Assembly: GCF_024296865.1 (NCBI RefSeq) | Contig: NZ_CP101134.1 | Span: 4,402,001-4,466,000, forward strand | DNA length: 64,000 nt | From: Sphingobacterium sp. LZ7M1 | GTDB taxonomy: Bacteria > Bacteroidota > Bacteroidia > Sphingobacteriales > Sphingobacteriaceae | Reading direction: 5' to 3' | Shown here: positions 54,911 through 63,878 of the stretch, piece after piece | How positions within the stretch are numbered: position 1 is the first letter of the stretch | Layout: each line of letters opens with the position of its first letter | Notes under the pieces: model-generated | Databases searched by the model: none | Told to the model about the DNA's origin: nothing | What the model saw: only the letters and a program-made list of their open reading frames with translations | Position numbers and translations under genes: made by a program

Positions 54911-56931
54911 GATGTTTTGGTTTCGGTTGGAGTGGGAATCTGGGGTGTGTCCTGTGTCGGCATTAACTGCTGGACCATTTCCTGCACTTCCTTGTTGATG
55001 CGGAAAAAATTGTCCAATAGGATTTCCTCTTTCCGTCCACCGAAGTCGTAATAGGTCGGCAGTTCCCGATAATTTGCTTCTTCCTTTTTAATGGCTTCCA
55101 TGTCCAGATTGACACGGCAATTGACCGCCGAGGTCTGGTATTTTCCCGTATAGGTTTCCACAGTATCACGTGCAACGATACCGACGATTTCACCTGTCTT
55201 TAGTGATGCTATCTTCCCGGCGGGAATCAACGGTTCGAGTTTTTCATTCAACGATAGCGAGGTTCTTGTACGGTCGATGCTTAGGCTTTCACCCGTTTGC
55301 TTGACCTTGCCAAACAGGCGTTCCAACCACTCCAAGGTTTCCTTGCTCCTGACAGAGCCAGACAGTACATTTCCCATGATGGACGTGATGACCTCTGCTG
55401 TTTCCTTGCCATATTGCTGGAGTAACATAGGTAACTCCTGAAGCCCCAAAACCACTCCGGAAAAATTGGATCGGGCCTGTGCCACGAGTAGGTCGACACG
55501 GTGGATATACAGACTTGGAGCCTCATCCACCACTAAACCGATGGGCAGATTGCCCTTTGTATTGATAAGTTTGGTAACCCGATTAAGCACCACGGACAGG
55601 CAGGCGGAATTGATGCTCTGCGTACTCGGGTCGTTAGCAAGCACCAAAATACCGGGGTGCTTGGGGTTACTGACCTGTAGCTCGAAATCATCCGCACCGA
55701 AAACCCAGAAAGTTTCTTTGGTTGCCATTCGGCTGATAAAGATTTTGAGCGTTCCGACCTGTCCCTCCAATTGGTCAAATGCCTTTGCTTTGTAGGCAGA
55801 TAAAAATGGTGATAATAGGGAAGCAAGCTCCCCGTTACTGAACAGCACCGTAAAAATCTGTTCATACGAAAGATTAAGAAAGGCAAGTACATGGGGCAGA
55901 CTGGAATAACGTCCATCTTCGTACCTACTGAAAAAGTAGATACAGGCGGCAAGGAAATTGACGGCGGACTGCGTAAAGAATTGGTCGCTTCCACCGGACT
56001 TGTCGCCTTTTTTCAAGGCTTCAACAAGTGCTTCGGCCGTTTCCGAAGCATCGGCAAGTGTACCCAGATAAGCACGTTTCAAAGGGTTTACCCGTCTGCT
56101 CTTTGCAGGGTCGTTGAGATTGATAACGTGGAAACGGTAATCCTTGCACCGACCGTTCTGTTTGGCAAGCAGGTAATGATAATATGCAATTTTGCCGAGA
56201 TCGGGGTATTTCAGATCGTATAGGCACATGGTGAACGAATTGGCAATCATTTGGCGGATAATCGGCATGATGATCCCAAACGATTTTCCACTGCCCGGCA
56301 CTCCGCAAACCAAACAGCCCCTAAAAATATTTTCGAGCGGTATATACCCCTTTCGGACTTTTCCCTTGTAATAGAACAAGGTCGGGATGTTGATCGAGTA
56401 CGGTGTTATCACGGGTTCAGTCGGCTGCATAAAGGATTCTTCCTCAATGTTCCAACGATCCTTTCCCAGATTGGAGCTGATAATCTTGGAAACGTTGTCC
56501 ATTGCAACGTGTACCAAAACGGCACCCGCAAAAGCACTTGTGATATAGGCAAGGTCATACCAATTGACTTGCCCCCATATCGGAGCCGCTCCACGTCCTT
56601 GCAACCACAAGCCCGAAAAAAGAATGAGCATCCCCAATGCCAAAGGGTAACCGATCTGGGTCTTGGGATTGAGGTCTTTTTTCTTTCGGCTTAATGTTCC
56701 GATGGAGACCAGACAGATCAGTACAAGCGTAAAGAGTTTGCTGTTTATCAATTCGACATAGAACGGCACCCTCGAAAGCCTCTCCGCAAAGAGTAGCAAA
56801 CTGTTATTTGCTACCCCTGCCAAGAGGAATCTATCTACATAGAAAAACAAAAAGACTTCGAGGACAACGGATAGGTATATGCCAAATTGCAGGGAGCGGT
56901 AAAGCCCCTGTTGCTCTTTGGTTTCTTCCAT
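54907..56931 (-). CDS. traG: type IV coupling protein TraG
   Basis: 674 aa from the ATG at 56931 (MEETKEQQGLYRSLQFGIYL); the longer upstream frame is rejected. Two to three membrane helices in the first ~150 residues, Walker A CGVPGSGKSFGII near residue 235, Walker B IGLVVDEAPSLYIHR, and the RNA/DNA-pump arginine-rich ending. It couples relaxosome DNA to the type IV channel at the inner membrane. A distinct family from the broken one at 21373. Its leader has a hairpin (57003-57028), and the Fic gene sits between it and the tra genes. Confidence 0.9.
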   Translation of the reverse strand: MEETKEQQGLYRSLQFGIYLSVVLEVFLFFYVDRFLLAGVANNSLLLFAERLSRVPFYVELINSKLFTLVLICLVSIGTLSRKKKDLNPKTQIGYPLALGMLILFSGLWLQGRGAAPIWGQVNWYDLAYITSAFAGAVLVHVAMDNVSKIISSNLGKDRWNIEEESFMQPTEPVITPYSINIPTLFYYKGKVRKGYIPLENIFRGCLVCGVPGSGKSFGIIMPIIRQMIANSFTMCLYDLKYPDLGKIAYYHYLLAKQNGRCKDYRFHVINLNDPAKSRRVNPLKRAYLGTLADASETAEALVEALKKGDKSGGSDQFFTQSAVNFLAACIYFFSRYEDGRYSSLPHVLAFLNLSYEQIFTVLFSNGELASLLSPFLSAYKAKAFDQLEGQVGTLKIFISRMATKETFWVFGADDFELQVSNPKHPGILVLANDPSTQSINSACLSVVLNRVTKLINTKGNLPIGLVVDEAPSLYIHRVDLLVAQARSNFSGVVLGLQELPMLLQQYGKETAEVITSIMGNVLSGSVRSKETLEWLERLFGKVKQTGESLSIDRTRTSLSLNEKLEPLIPAGKIASLKTGEIVGIVARDTVETYTGKYQTSAVNCRVNLDMEAIKKEEANYRELPTYYDFGGRKEEILLDNFFRINKEVQEMVQQLMPTQDTPQIPTPTETKTS

Positions 56932-57002
56932 AAATGTTTGTCTTTGTAAGGTTGGAAGGATGGCGTCGCCGTTCTTCCATGATAATTTGATTTTCAAAGA
57001 AT

Positions 57003-57028
57003 GGAAGACTGCCTTACGGCAATCTTCC
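57003..57028. other. hairpin in the traG leader
   Basis: GGAAGACTGCC and GGCAATCTTCC pair with one mismatch around a TTAC loop, 72 nt upstream of the traG start. No T run on the minus strand; may be an RNA structure or a protein site. Confidence 0.5.
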
Positions 57029-57060
57029 GTAGCAATTAAACTAAGATTGATTCATAAAAA

Positions 57061-57083
57061 AAGCCAGCGACTTACGCTGGCTT
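57061..57083 (-). terminator. terminator of the Fic gene
   Basis: AAGCCAGCG pairs perfectly with CGCTGGCTT, loop ACTTA; the minus strand continues TTTTTTTATG. It lies 36 nt after the Fic stop, so the Fic gene ends its own transcript. Confidence 0.85.
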
Positions 57084-57118
57084 ATATGACCATAAAAAAT
57101 TTAAAAAAATATAATCCG

Positions 57119-58600
57119 CTATTCCCCTACGATTTTCAAGATATAATCTTCACCTTCTTCAAAGGCGTTACTTTGGGTAAGTACATGATGTATATTATCC
57201 ATATCCTCACCAGAGACCGTTGCACTAAATTTCCATGCGCGTAAAAGCATACGGATATATATATTAGTTTCATTCCGTCTTGAAATTGCCCGTAAAGCAC
57301 CCAAATAATCATCTCTAAAGACTGTCGGAATAATAATCTTACTTTGTTCGGCCCTGACCAACTCGGCATTCATCATCACTCTCGCTAACCTCCCATTGCC
57401 ATCGAGAAAAGGATGTACTTCGCTAATCAGGAACATCATATAGGCAGCTTTGGCGAAAGGTTCATTGAGTGCCTGATAGAACTCAAACCCTTTAATCAAT
57501 GTACCCCGAACCAGTTCCACCTCAACAAAATCTGTATTACCTGCTCTATTGTTCCTATCCTTAAATTCGCCCGGGTTTTTGGATGGCCGGGCATTGAGCA
57601 TAATTTTATGTCTATATTGAAGTATTTCGAGCAAATGATCTGGATTTTCCGGCGTGGTACTCATTTCCTTTCGATTACTGACTATCTGGTATGTACCTAA
57701 TATATCATGAGAATCTTCATCTCTGGCAGGCATAGGCTTTCCGGTTTCGATGATTTTCAGCGCTTCATCTATTTTGAATTTTGTACCCTCGATATAATTG
57801 GAGAAATAGGCCTCAAAAAATGCGAAATTACGGAATGCCGTATTGCTTATGTTTGGGTCTGTAACAGGTGTAAACTCCAACTGTTGCAATGTGATGAAAA
57901 GGTTCTCAAAAAGTTCTATCCTCTTGAGATCAAACGGTTGTCCAAATGCTCTCGCCAAGGCAACGGGAGACTTTAGGATGTTAGATGGCTTTGTTGAGAG
58001 CATTGCCCCAATAAGCCTGTCCAATTTTTCAAACTCCTTTTCCATATTTATCCCGGAAGCAATTTCCCTCGCCCTATCCCGTAGGGCATTCAACCCATCT
58101 TCTCCCTTTGATCTTGCAATTTGTTCAAGTTTCCCCTCTATTTCCGGCAAAGCCATGGTCTTAGACGACGGCCCCGGTCTTCGGGAAGATTGCAGGTTTT
58201 CCAAAAATGCTCTTGCTTGTTGTGATACATGCAACCCGTCCACAAATAGATTATCTCCCTCGATAGGCGGTGAACCTTCCAACATATTCAGCGTAACACC
58301 GGGCAACTTGATTTTCCGCTCATAGTTATAGGTCAAAAAAATATCTCCACTTGAAGTTGGCCGATACTCGAATGCTGAACGATGGCTGAGCAGAGCACCG
58401 GCATATAATTGACCTATGATTTTAAATAGATTTCTCTTGATTATCTCTGCTTCGTTATCATCCAGGTTTGAAGTATATATCCGGGGTGCAATTTTTTTTA
58501 GCTTGCCATCCTTTACTAACGCTGATATGGTTCGACTAATCTCCGGATTGCTGGAAGAAAATATTATTTCTTGTAGGTGTAGTGGAATACTCTTGTCCAT
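57119..58600 (-). CDS. Fic-domain AMPylase with AbiEi-like N-terminal wHTH
   Basis: A 493-aa protein. Residues 1-130 form an AbiEi-type winged helix (NPEISRTISALVKDGKLKKI, APRIYTSN; SHRSAFEYRP; LHVSQQARAFLENL). Residues ~220-490 are a Fic domain with the active loop HPFLDGNGRLARVMMN (His396) and an inhibitory helix motif SNYIEG (Ser267, Glu271, Gly272). Fic enzymes transfer AMP to target proteins. A DNA-binding autoregulator fused to the enzyme is suggested by the iterons upstream. It has its own promoter region and terminator between traN and traG, so it is an inserted cargo unit, more AT-rich than the tra genes. Confidence 0.85.
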   Translation of the reverse strand: MDKSIPLHLQEIIFSSSNPEISRTISALVKDGKLKKIAPRIYTSNLDDNEAEIIKRNLFKIIGQLYAGALLSHRSAFEYRPTSSGDIFLTYNYERKIKLPGVTLNMLEGSPPIEGDNLFVDGLHVSQQARAFLENLQSSRRPGPSSKTMALPEIEGKLEQIARSKGEDGLNALRDRAREIASGINMEKEFEKLDRLIGAMLSTKPSNILKSPVALARAFGQPFDLKRIELFENLFITLQQLEFTPVTDPNISNTAFRNFAFFEAYFSNYIEGTKFKIDEALKIIETGKPMPARDEDSHDILGTYQIVSNRKEMSTTPENPDHLLEILQYRHKIMLNARPSKNPGEFKDRNNRAGNTDFVEVELVRGTLIKGFEFYQALNEPFAKAAYMMFLISEVHPFLDGNGRLARVMMNAELVRAEQSKIIIPTVFRDDYLGALRAISRRNETNIYIRMLLRAWKFSATVSGEDMDNIHHVLTQSNAFEEGEDYILKIVGE

Positions 58601-58647
58601 AAATCTGCAAAAATCTCATGTTAAAAAAGTCTATTGTCAATTATTGC

Positions 58648-58799
58648 ACAAATTTTTCACGTCAAAAACCTTTGTTTTACAAATTTTTCATGTTTATGAA
58701 CAAAACACTTCATACAAAAATTTTTGCTTAACTGACATAAACATCTGCAATTTACAAATTTTTCAAGGTAAAAACGGTTGTTTTTACAAATTTTTCAAG
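58648..58799. promoter_or_regulatory. iteron-like direct repeats upstream of the Fic gene
   Basis: ACAAATTTTTCA followed by CG, TG, AG, AG occurs at 58648, 58679, 58754 and 58786, with a worn copy at 58714 (ACAAAAATTTTTGC). Spacings of 31 and 32 bp put pairs on the same helix face. This array fills the gap between the Fic start and traN stop and is a likely binding array for the Fic protein's own wHTH domain. Confidence 0.75.
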
Positions 58800-58815
58800 A
58801 CAAAAGTCACGAATA

Positions 58816-59664
58816 CTAAAAGGTGTCGGCTTTCAGAATATCTCCGTACCTTATCTTTAGGTTGACCGTACGGCCGGAAATCTGCTTTTCGGTGAGCGTT
58901 ACCCGAAGTACCTTGTTGCCGGGAAAGGTGGCCTTTTTCAGTACGAACACATTGCGGTGTCTTTTCTTAAATTCCGTCAATGGTTGGTATTGCCACAGGG
59001 GTTTGATTTCCACGGTCTGCACGTTCGTTGCCTTGGTGATCTTCTTGTCCTCGATGAAAAACCGGAGTTCGTCTACATTGTAGGAAAGGTTTGAGGTATT
59101 GGTAAACGACACGTCAAGAAAGATATAATCGCCCAATGTGCTGATGCTGTTCAGCACAATGCCCACGCCGTAATCCCTCGTGCTTCTTACCGGACGGTGA
59201 ACGCTTTTAGTAAGCAGGCCAAGTGCAAGGTTTTTCATCTGGCTACGGCTCAATCCGATTTCCGAAATTTCCAAAGGGCGGGTATGTTCCAGTTTGATTT
59301 CCAGCATGGCCGGAATGCTCGCATCGTTCATCCACAATGGGGCCGTCAGACGGTATTGCGCCACGAAGTTACCGCCGACAATGGTAACCGTTCCAAGTTC
59401 ATACCCGTGTTGTTCAGTTTCTGTGGTGTCTTCGTGCAATTTGATACGCAATACGTTTTCAAGGGGTAGGTCGCCGGATACATGGTGCGAAGCGATGTCA
59501 ACGTATTGTATCGGTTCGGGTGAAAGGATATGCACCGTATGGCCACGGTGCAGGGTAAGTTCGGGAAGTGTTCCCAACCGGGTTTCCGTGGCCTGTTGAC
59601 TGTGGGCAGAATATCCGATAACACATAAAAGGAAAAGGATTAGAAAATGATGTTTCTTTTTCAT
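58816..59664 (-). CDS. traN: conjugative transposon protein TraN
   Basis: A 282-aa protein (DUF4138, VirB9-like) with signal peptide (HHFLILFLLCVIGYSAHS). Strand-rich: PELTLHRGHTVHILSPEPIQ near the N-terminus, YGVGIVLNSISTLGDYIFLD, then ELRFFIEDKKITKATNVQTV and a final TEKQISGRTVNLKIRYGD. It forms part of the outer-membrane core of the transfer channel. TraM lies 19 nt upstream. Downstream the operon is broken by the Fic unit; TraO-Q are not seen. Confidence 0.9.
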   Translation of the reverse strand: MKKKHHFLILFLLCVIGYSAHSQQATETRLGTLPELTLHRGHTVHILSPEPIQYVDIASHHVSGDLPLENVLRIKLHEDTTETEQHGYELGTVTIVGGNFVAQYRLTAPLWMNDASIPAMLEIKLEHTRPLEISEIGLSRSQMKNLALGLLTKSVHRPVRSTRDYGVGIVLNSISTLGDYIFLDVSFTNTSNLSYNVDELRFFIEDKKITKATNVQTVEIKPLWQYQPLTEFKKRHRNVFVLKKATFPGNKVLRVTLTEKQISGRTVNLKIRYGDILKADTF

Positions 59665-59683
59665 GATGGAATCTTAAATGGTT

Positions 59684-60847
59684 TTACTGTTTGTAATTCT
59701 GTTGGCTTTGGCGGAGTGCCTGCGGATCGATGAGGTACACCACCGTATTATATTTCAGTTTGGCCCTGTTCTTCCGTATATGCTTTGATACGGCAGTCGT
59801 TGTGGATTGGAACATCCGTTGAATGGCACTCATGACCAACTGGCTGTTGTTTTCGGCCTGTTGCTGCAGGGTAATCCCCTGCGTGGTGTTACCGCCGAGC
59901 TCCCGGCTAAACTCCCTGAATGCCGAAGCGGGCACGTACAGTCCAGGGGAACCGTCGTTATCATAGACTTCCAACCGGACAGGTAATATGTTGTTCCCGT
60001 GCATAATGGACGTGATGGTAAGCAGCACCCGTTGTCCTGAAAAACCTGAAATTTTTGCAAATACGTGAGCGCCTTTTTTTACCACGTACTGGCCGACCAA
60101 TAGGTCGTCCATAAGCCGTATCCGCAAGCGGGAATCGGCATACCCTGTTATGTTTTCGTCGATAATGGCCTGTATGAAAGTATTATCGCTTTCGGCACGA
60201 ATGGTATTGAACGTTCCCTGACCTGTACCGTATTTGGAAACGGACAAAAGGGGCTGGTTTTCGAGTTCCCGTTTCGCTTCTTCGATGCGCTCACGTTCCC
60301 TGCGGGCTGCCTGTTCGTCGGGATCGTTAGCCCTTGCCATGCTGTCCGCATAGGCCATCTGCTGGCGGAAAAGTTCCATCGGATCGGCCTTGTCGGGTGT
60401 CTCCCTGATCGGTTCGGGTCTTCGCTGTAATGACGAAAGGGCCTGTTGCAAGGCTCTGTCTTGGTCGTCGTTTTCCGAATCTCCATTAGTGGAAACAGGT
60501 CGCTCGTTTTTGAGCGCCCGCGCGATGGAATCAAGCCTGCGCTTTTCTTCTTCGTTGTACATTTCATCAAAACGGAATTGTTCGGCCCGTTCTTCCTGTA
60601 ACTGGCCTATTGCCGTATAGCCGTCACCACGGCGGTACTGCTCACGGTAGGCGGCAAGTTTGTCGGATAGGGCGCGGTTCTTGACGTCTTCCGATACATC
60701 GGCAATCTGCCCCTGCAAGGGATCGCCCTCTTGCTGGGGTGCTTCATCCTTTGCAAAACCTGTCTGGTAGACGTAAAAAAACAGGCATAGAAAGGGCAAC
60801 GCTATGAGGGGTAGCACATAGCGTGGCTGTTTGAAATTGATTTTCAT
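59684..60847 (-). CDS. traM: conjugative transposon protein TraM
   Basis: A 387-aa protein with one N-terminal membrane helix (VLPLIALPFLCLFFYVYQTG) and a long charged, Gln/Arg/Glu-rich middle that is likely coiled coil in the periplasm. A C-terminal beta domain follows (SVSKYGTGQGTFNTIRAESD; VGQYVVKKGAHVFAKISGFS; LPVRLEVYDNDGSPGLYVPA). It is the VirB10-like bridge between inner and outer membrane. Typical length for the Bacteroidota family. Confidence 0.9.
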   Translation of the reverse strand: MKINFKQPRYVLPLIALPFLCLFFYVYQTGFAKDEAPQQEGDPLQGQIADVSEDVKNRALSDKLAAYREQYRRGDGYTAIGQLQEERAEQFRFDEMYNEEEKRRLDSIARALKNERPVSTNGDSENDDQDRALQQALSSLQRRPEPIRETPDKADPMELFRQQMAYADSMARANDPDEQAARRERERIEEAKRELENQPLLSVSKYGTGQGTFNTIRAESDNTFIQAIIDENITGYADSRLRIRLMDDLLVGQYVVKKGAHVFAKISGFSGQRVLLTITSIMHGNNILPVRLEVYDNDGSPGLYVPASAFREFSRELGGNTTQGITLQQQAENNSQLVMSAIQRMFQSTTTAVSKHIRKNRAKLKYNTVVYLIDPQALRQSQQNYKQ

Positions 60848-60862
60848 GGTTGTTGGATTGTA

Positions 60863-61303
60863 TTAGGGTGAATTATGCTGTTTGTTTGCTTCGGCCAATC
60901 GCTTTTCCAGAACCTGCATCCTGTCGATGGCACGCTCCATCAGCAGGCTGTCGGAGCTATCCAGATTGTCCTTTTGCATGAGTGTATCAAGGACGGTACG
61001 GATTTCAAGCAGTTCTTTTAAGGCTGAAACGGTGATGACAATACCGCCCATTCCGTCCATTAAGGGTTGTTGCACGGAAAGTTGTAAGGGCTCTTTTTTC
61101 GGTGTTTCCTTTGGGAGAAAAAGAAAGCATCCAACGGAAACGAGGATGCTTGCCACCATTGCAAAAAACACCGTGCGTGGCCGGGCTTCAAGGAACCTTT
61201 TGGTACGGTGCGCACCTCCATCGATGTACTTGCCAAACTCCCTGTAAAAAGCTGTCCACACCGTCGTGTCGGGCGGGCGGTTAGAAGTTATTTTTTTGAA
61301 CAT
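60863..61303 (-). CDS. traL: conjugative transposon protein TraL-like (DUF3989)
   Basis: A 146-aa protein with a basic N-terminus, one membrane helix (VFFAMVASILVSVGCFLFL) and a short C-terminal helical part rich in Leu/Glu (LKELLEIRTVLDTLM; LLMERAIDRMQVLEKRL). Its position between TraK and TraM and its size match DUF3989/TraL. It overlaps the traK stop by 23 nt. Role in the transfer apparatus is unknown. Confidence 0.8.
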   Translation of the reverse strand: MFKKITSNRPPDTTVWTAFYREFGKYIDGGAHRTKRFLEARPRTVFFAMVASILVSVGCFLFLPKETPKKEPLQLSVQQPLMDGMGGIVITVSALKELLEIRTVLDTLMQKDNLDSSDSLLMERAIDRMQVLEKRLAEANKQHNSP

Positions 61304-61901
61304 AGCTGATGTCTTTGTTTTCGAGTGTCTTCCATCGGGTTATCAGTACGCCGTGGCCATTGTTCTCCGTGCGCATTTCAAGGTCGCGGAGATAACCCTC
61401 CGTGACGAGTGTGCGCACCACCGTGGAGCTTCGCCGATCTATGGTCTGTTTGCCATAGTACCGGAAGTATTTGTTCGCCGGATCGAGATGGATGGAATCC
61501 GTCTGGATGGTGAGCACGGAGCTGGACGACAGCACGGAATTGAAAAAACCTTTTTCCCGTAGGTTGTTGTACTGCAGTGCCCCGGATTCATCGATCAGGT
61601 ACATGGCTTTTTTCATCTGGTATTCGATGAATTTATCGTCCGGTGCGAGGGTGAAAAACAACGAATGGAATAGGTTGATATGTGTACGGTACTCGACTGG
61701 TCTGTTCACCTCAACGTCTGTCTGTCGGGCGGAAATGGGTACATTGTTGGCATCGAGTATATACACGGATTTACGTGCATTGCCGACCTGTTTATAGGCA
61801 AAAAAAGATACCGCCACTACCATGAGCAGGGCGGCGGTCAGACTTGCCCCCGCAATAAAGGTGGCAAGCCTGATCTTGGTCTCGATATTTTTAATTATCA
61901 T
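61281..61901 (-). CDS. traK: conjugative transposon protein TraK
   Basis: A 206-aa VirB8-like protein: IKNIETKIRLATFIAGASLT and one membrane helix (ALLMVVAVSFFAYKQV), then the periplasmic domain NARKSVYILDANNVPISARQ, FHSLFFTLAPDDKFIEYQMK and LITRWKTLENKDI. It nucleates the inner-membrane platform of the channel. Position between TraJ (21 nt) and TraL (overlap) is canonical. Confidence 0.95.
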   Translation of the reverse strand: MIIKNIETKIRLATFIAGASLTAALLMVVAVSFFAYKQVGNARKSVYILDANNVPISARQTDVEVNRPVEYRTHINLFHSLFFTLAPDDKFIEYQMKKAMYLIDESGALQYNNLREKGFFNSVLSSSSVLTIQTDSIHLDPANKYFRYYGKQTIDRRSSTVVRTLVTEGYLRDLEMRTENNGHGVLITRWKTLENKDISYVQKNNF

Positions 61902-61922
61902 GAAAAATGGGATATAAGGGTT

Positions 61923-63071
61923 TTAGAATTTGGCGATCATCCTCCTTGCGGCGCGGCCCATGTTGGATGCCCCGCGACCCATCGTGCTTGCGGCCGAGGT
62001 GATACCGCTGGTCGATACGATCCAGGTGCTGATGCTCGGTACGGTTAACATGGTCAATCCTCCGATCAGGAACGTCACGATGACGATGCCGAAACTCAAC
62101 AGTCCATTGCCCGCAAACCGCGACATTTTTTCCAACGTGTCACCCGTGCTTTCAAGGAGCTGCTGGTAACGGGTGATCTCGGCCTCCATAGCATACTGTT
62201 GGAACAGGCTTGCTATGTGCATGACCAGATAGGCAATCCCCGAATACAGGTTTACGCTGATAAACCGGGCTATCCACGTACCAAAGGAATCCCGGAATGC
62301 GGGCAGGATCGAGGCGGCAACACTAAAAGGGCCCAAAATGATAAGGATGGTCGAATAGATGATCTGGATGATGAATATGATATACACACATATTCGGAGT
62401 ATCCAGACCGCCAGCGTTTCCAGCACATAGGTGGCCAGTAGCTGCAACCCGACCTGCATCCGGTTTTTGAGTTCTACTATCGGATTCCATACGGTGGCAA
62501 ACCCCTCTTTTACGGTAGAGGCCACGGCATCCCACGCCTGCCCGTACCATGTATCCGCTTCTTTTTCGGCGATCTCGGTTTCGGCCTGTATGGTGGTGAG
62601 CTGATCGGCGACGTCCACCATGAGTTTTGCCCGTTGCAGGCGCAGGTTGTTCACTTCGATCTGCCCGCTGTCAAACAGGCTTTCCGTCTTGGCGGCCACG
62701 ATGTCCGTAGGATAGGCGAGTACGCGGGTAAACGTTCCCCACCAGACGATGACCATGACCAGCCCGAACGGGCGTAACAACGGCATGATTTCCATTTTTT
62801 TGTCGCCCGCCATCATTTCGTATGATTTGATGGCAAAGAAGATGAGCATGAAAATGGCGGAAAGCGCCTGTGCATCGTATATGAACGTGTCAAAATGCTC
62901 CCAAACCGTATTCTTCATCCCTTTGAGGAAGTGCATCACACCCTCCTCATACACGCCATTCCCTTGCAGGAAATTGAATGTTTTCTTAAAGGAGTCCGGC
63001 ACGTCCACCGGATTGGGATTGGCCTGTAAAATAAAACGGGGCATTAGCCCCGTCATGTTAATAAAATCCAT
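61923..63071 (-). CDS. traJ: conjugative transposon protein TraJ
   Basis: A 382-aa VirB6-like polytopic membrane protein. It opens MDFINMTGLMPRFILQANPN and has helices at AQALSAIFMLIFFAIKSYEM, LVMVIVWWGTFTRVLAY, AVWILRICVYIIFIIQIIYS and FGIVIVTFLIGGLTMLTV, with long soluble coiled segments (RAKLMVDVADQLTTIQAETE). It forms part of the inner-membrane pore. The C-terminus is Gly/Ser/Ala rich. Confidence 0.95.
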   Translation of the reverse strand: MDFINMTGLMPRFILQANPNPVDVPDSFKKTFNFLQGNGVYEEGVMHFLKGMKNTVWEHFDTFIYDAQALSAIFMLIFFAIKSYEMMAGDKKMEIMPLLRPFGLVMVIVWWGTFTRVLAYPTDIVAAKTESLFDSGQIEVNNLRLQRAKLMVDVADQLTTIQAETEIAEKEADTWYGQAWDAVASTVKEGFATVWNPIVELKNRMQVGLQLLATYVLETLAVWILRICVYIIFIIQIIYSTILIILGPFSVAASILPAFRDSFGTWIARFISVNLYSGIAYLVMHIASLFQQYAMEAEITRYQQLLESTGDTLEKMSRFAGNGLLSFGIVIVTFLIGGLTMLTVPSISTWIVSTSGITSAASTMGRGASNMGRAARRMIAKF

Positions 63072-63090
63072 ATCGTAATTTTCTTTTTGG

Positions 63091-63876
63091 TTATCGGCTT
63101 CTCTTTAGTATGTCCTCCGCGATCTGTATGTCGGAGCGGCCGCCGGAAAATTCCGGCAGATCGGGGTTGTCACTGTTCAAGCGGTCACGGCTTTGGGCCA
63201 ATAAAATGAATTTGGCGGCATAGTTCTTTTTGGCTTCCCATGCGGCGAGCAGTTTGCGGTGTTCCCCAAGCAGGCGGTGGTAGGCCAGTATGCGGCTGCC
63301 CCGGTCAAGGGTGGTCGTCCGGGCGGCTTCCAGTCGTTCTTTCAGTTCCGCGCGTTCTTCGCTGTACCATTCCAATAGCCCTTTGTTCCTTAGATAATCC
63401 CCCACCTCCGGCGAAAGTCCGGCGAGCGGATCGGTGTCCGTGCCGCCCGTCAGGCTTCCAAATTCCCTGCGGTAATACAGGAGCCACAAGGGGTCGGCAT
63501 CCGTGACCAGACCGGAATAATTGAGGGCTTCGGTGACCGCTACGTTTCGGATGGTGTCCGCATGTTTTTTATAGGCTTCGTCCGTTTGTTGCATGGCCAG
63601 TACCATGCCCATGCGCAGGGTCTGCGGACCCGTACCGCTCAACGGTCGGCGGTCTGTCTTGGGGTAATCTGGGTGCCACGCCCAGGTAAGCCAATATTGG
63701 TAATTGAGACCGAGAAATCCGCTGGTCGGCGTAAACTTCTTGCGGTTCCATTGCTTGTGCACCATACGTTCCTGTTGGTGCACGATGTGTTTGTCTGTCT
63801 GGCGCTTCACGTTCTGTGCCATTGTTCCCCCAAAGGGGAGCAGGAACAGCAGCCAGATTAAAGGGTGTGTTTTCAT
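63091..63876 (-). CDS. TraI-position conjugation protein
   Basis: 261 aa from the ATG at 63876; the longer frame upstream overlaps the preceding gene. Signal peptide (LIWLLFLLPFGGTMAQ). The mature part starts with basic residues, then FTPTSGFLGLNYQYWLTWAW, then helical stretches (EERAELKERLEAARTTTLDR). The slot upstream of TraJ is usually TraI (DUF4141), but the sequence differs from that family and may belong to another such as DUF5045. Probably a periplasmic part of the transfer system. Confidence 0.65.
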   Translation of the reverse strand: MKTHPLIWLLFLLPFGGTMAQNVKRQTDKHIVHQQERMVHKQWNRKKFTPTSGFLGLNYQYWLTWAWHPDYPKTDRRPLSGTGPQTLRMGMVLAMQQTDEAYKKHADTIRNVAVTEALNYSGLVTDADPLWLLYYRREFGSLTGGTDTDPLAGLSPEVGDYLRNKGLLEWYSEERAELKERLEAARTTTLDRGSRILAYHRLLGEHRKLLAAWEAKKNYAAKFILLAQSRDRLNSDNPDLPEFSGGRSDIQIAEDILKRSR

Positions 63877-63878
63877 GT

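Noticed and set aside
58648-58799. CRISPR array
   Set aside because: Repeats are only ~14 bp, irregular in spacing, and spacers are A/T-rich intergenic sequence; no cas genes are present. Better read as a regulator array.
58648-58799. plasmid-type replication origin iterons
   Set aside because: There is no replication initiator gene nearby, and the repeats sit in front of a gene with its own DNA-binding domain.
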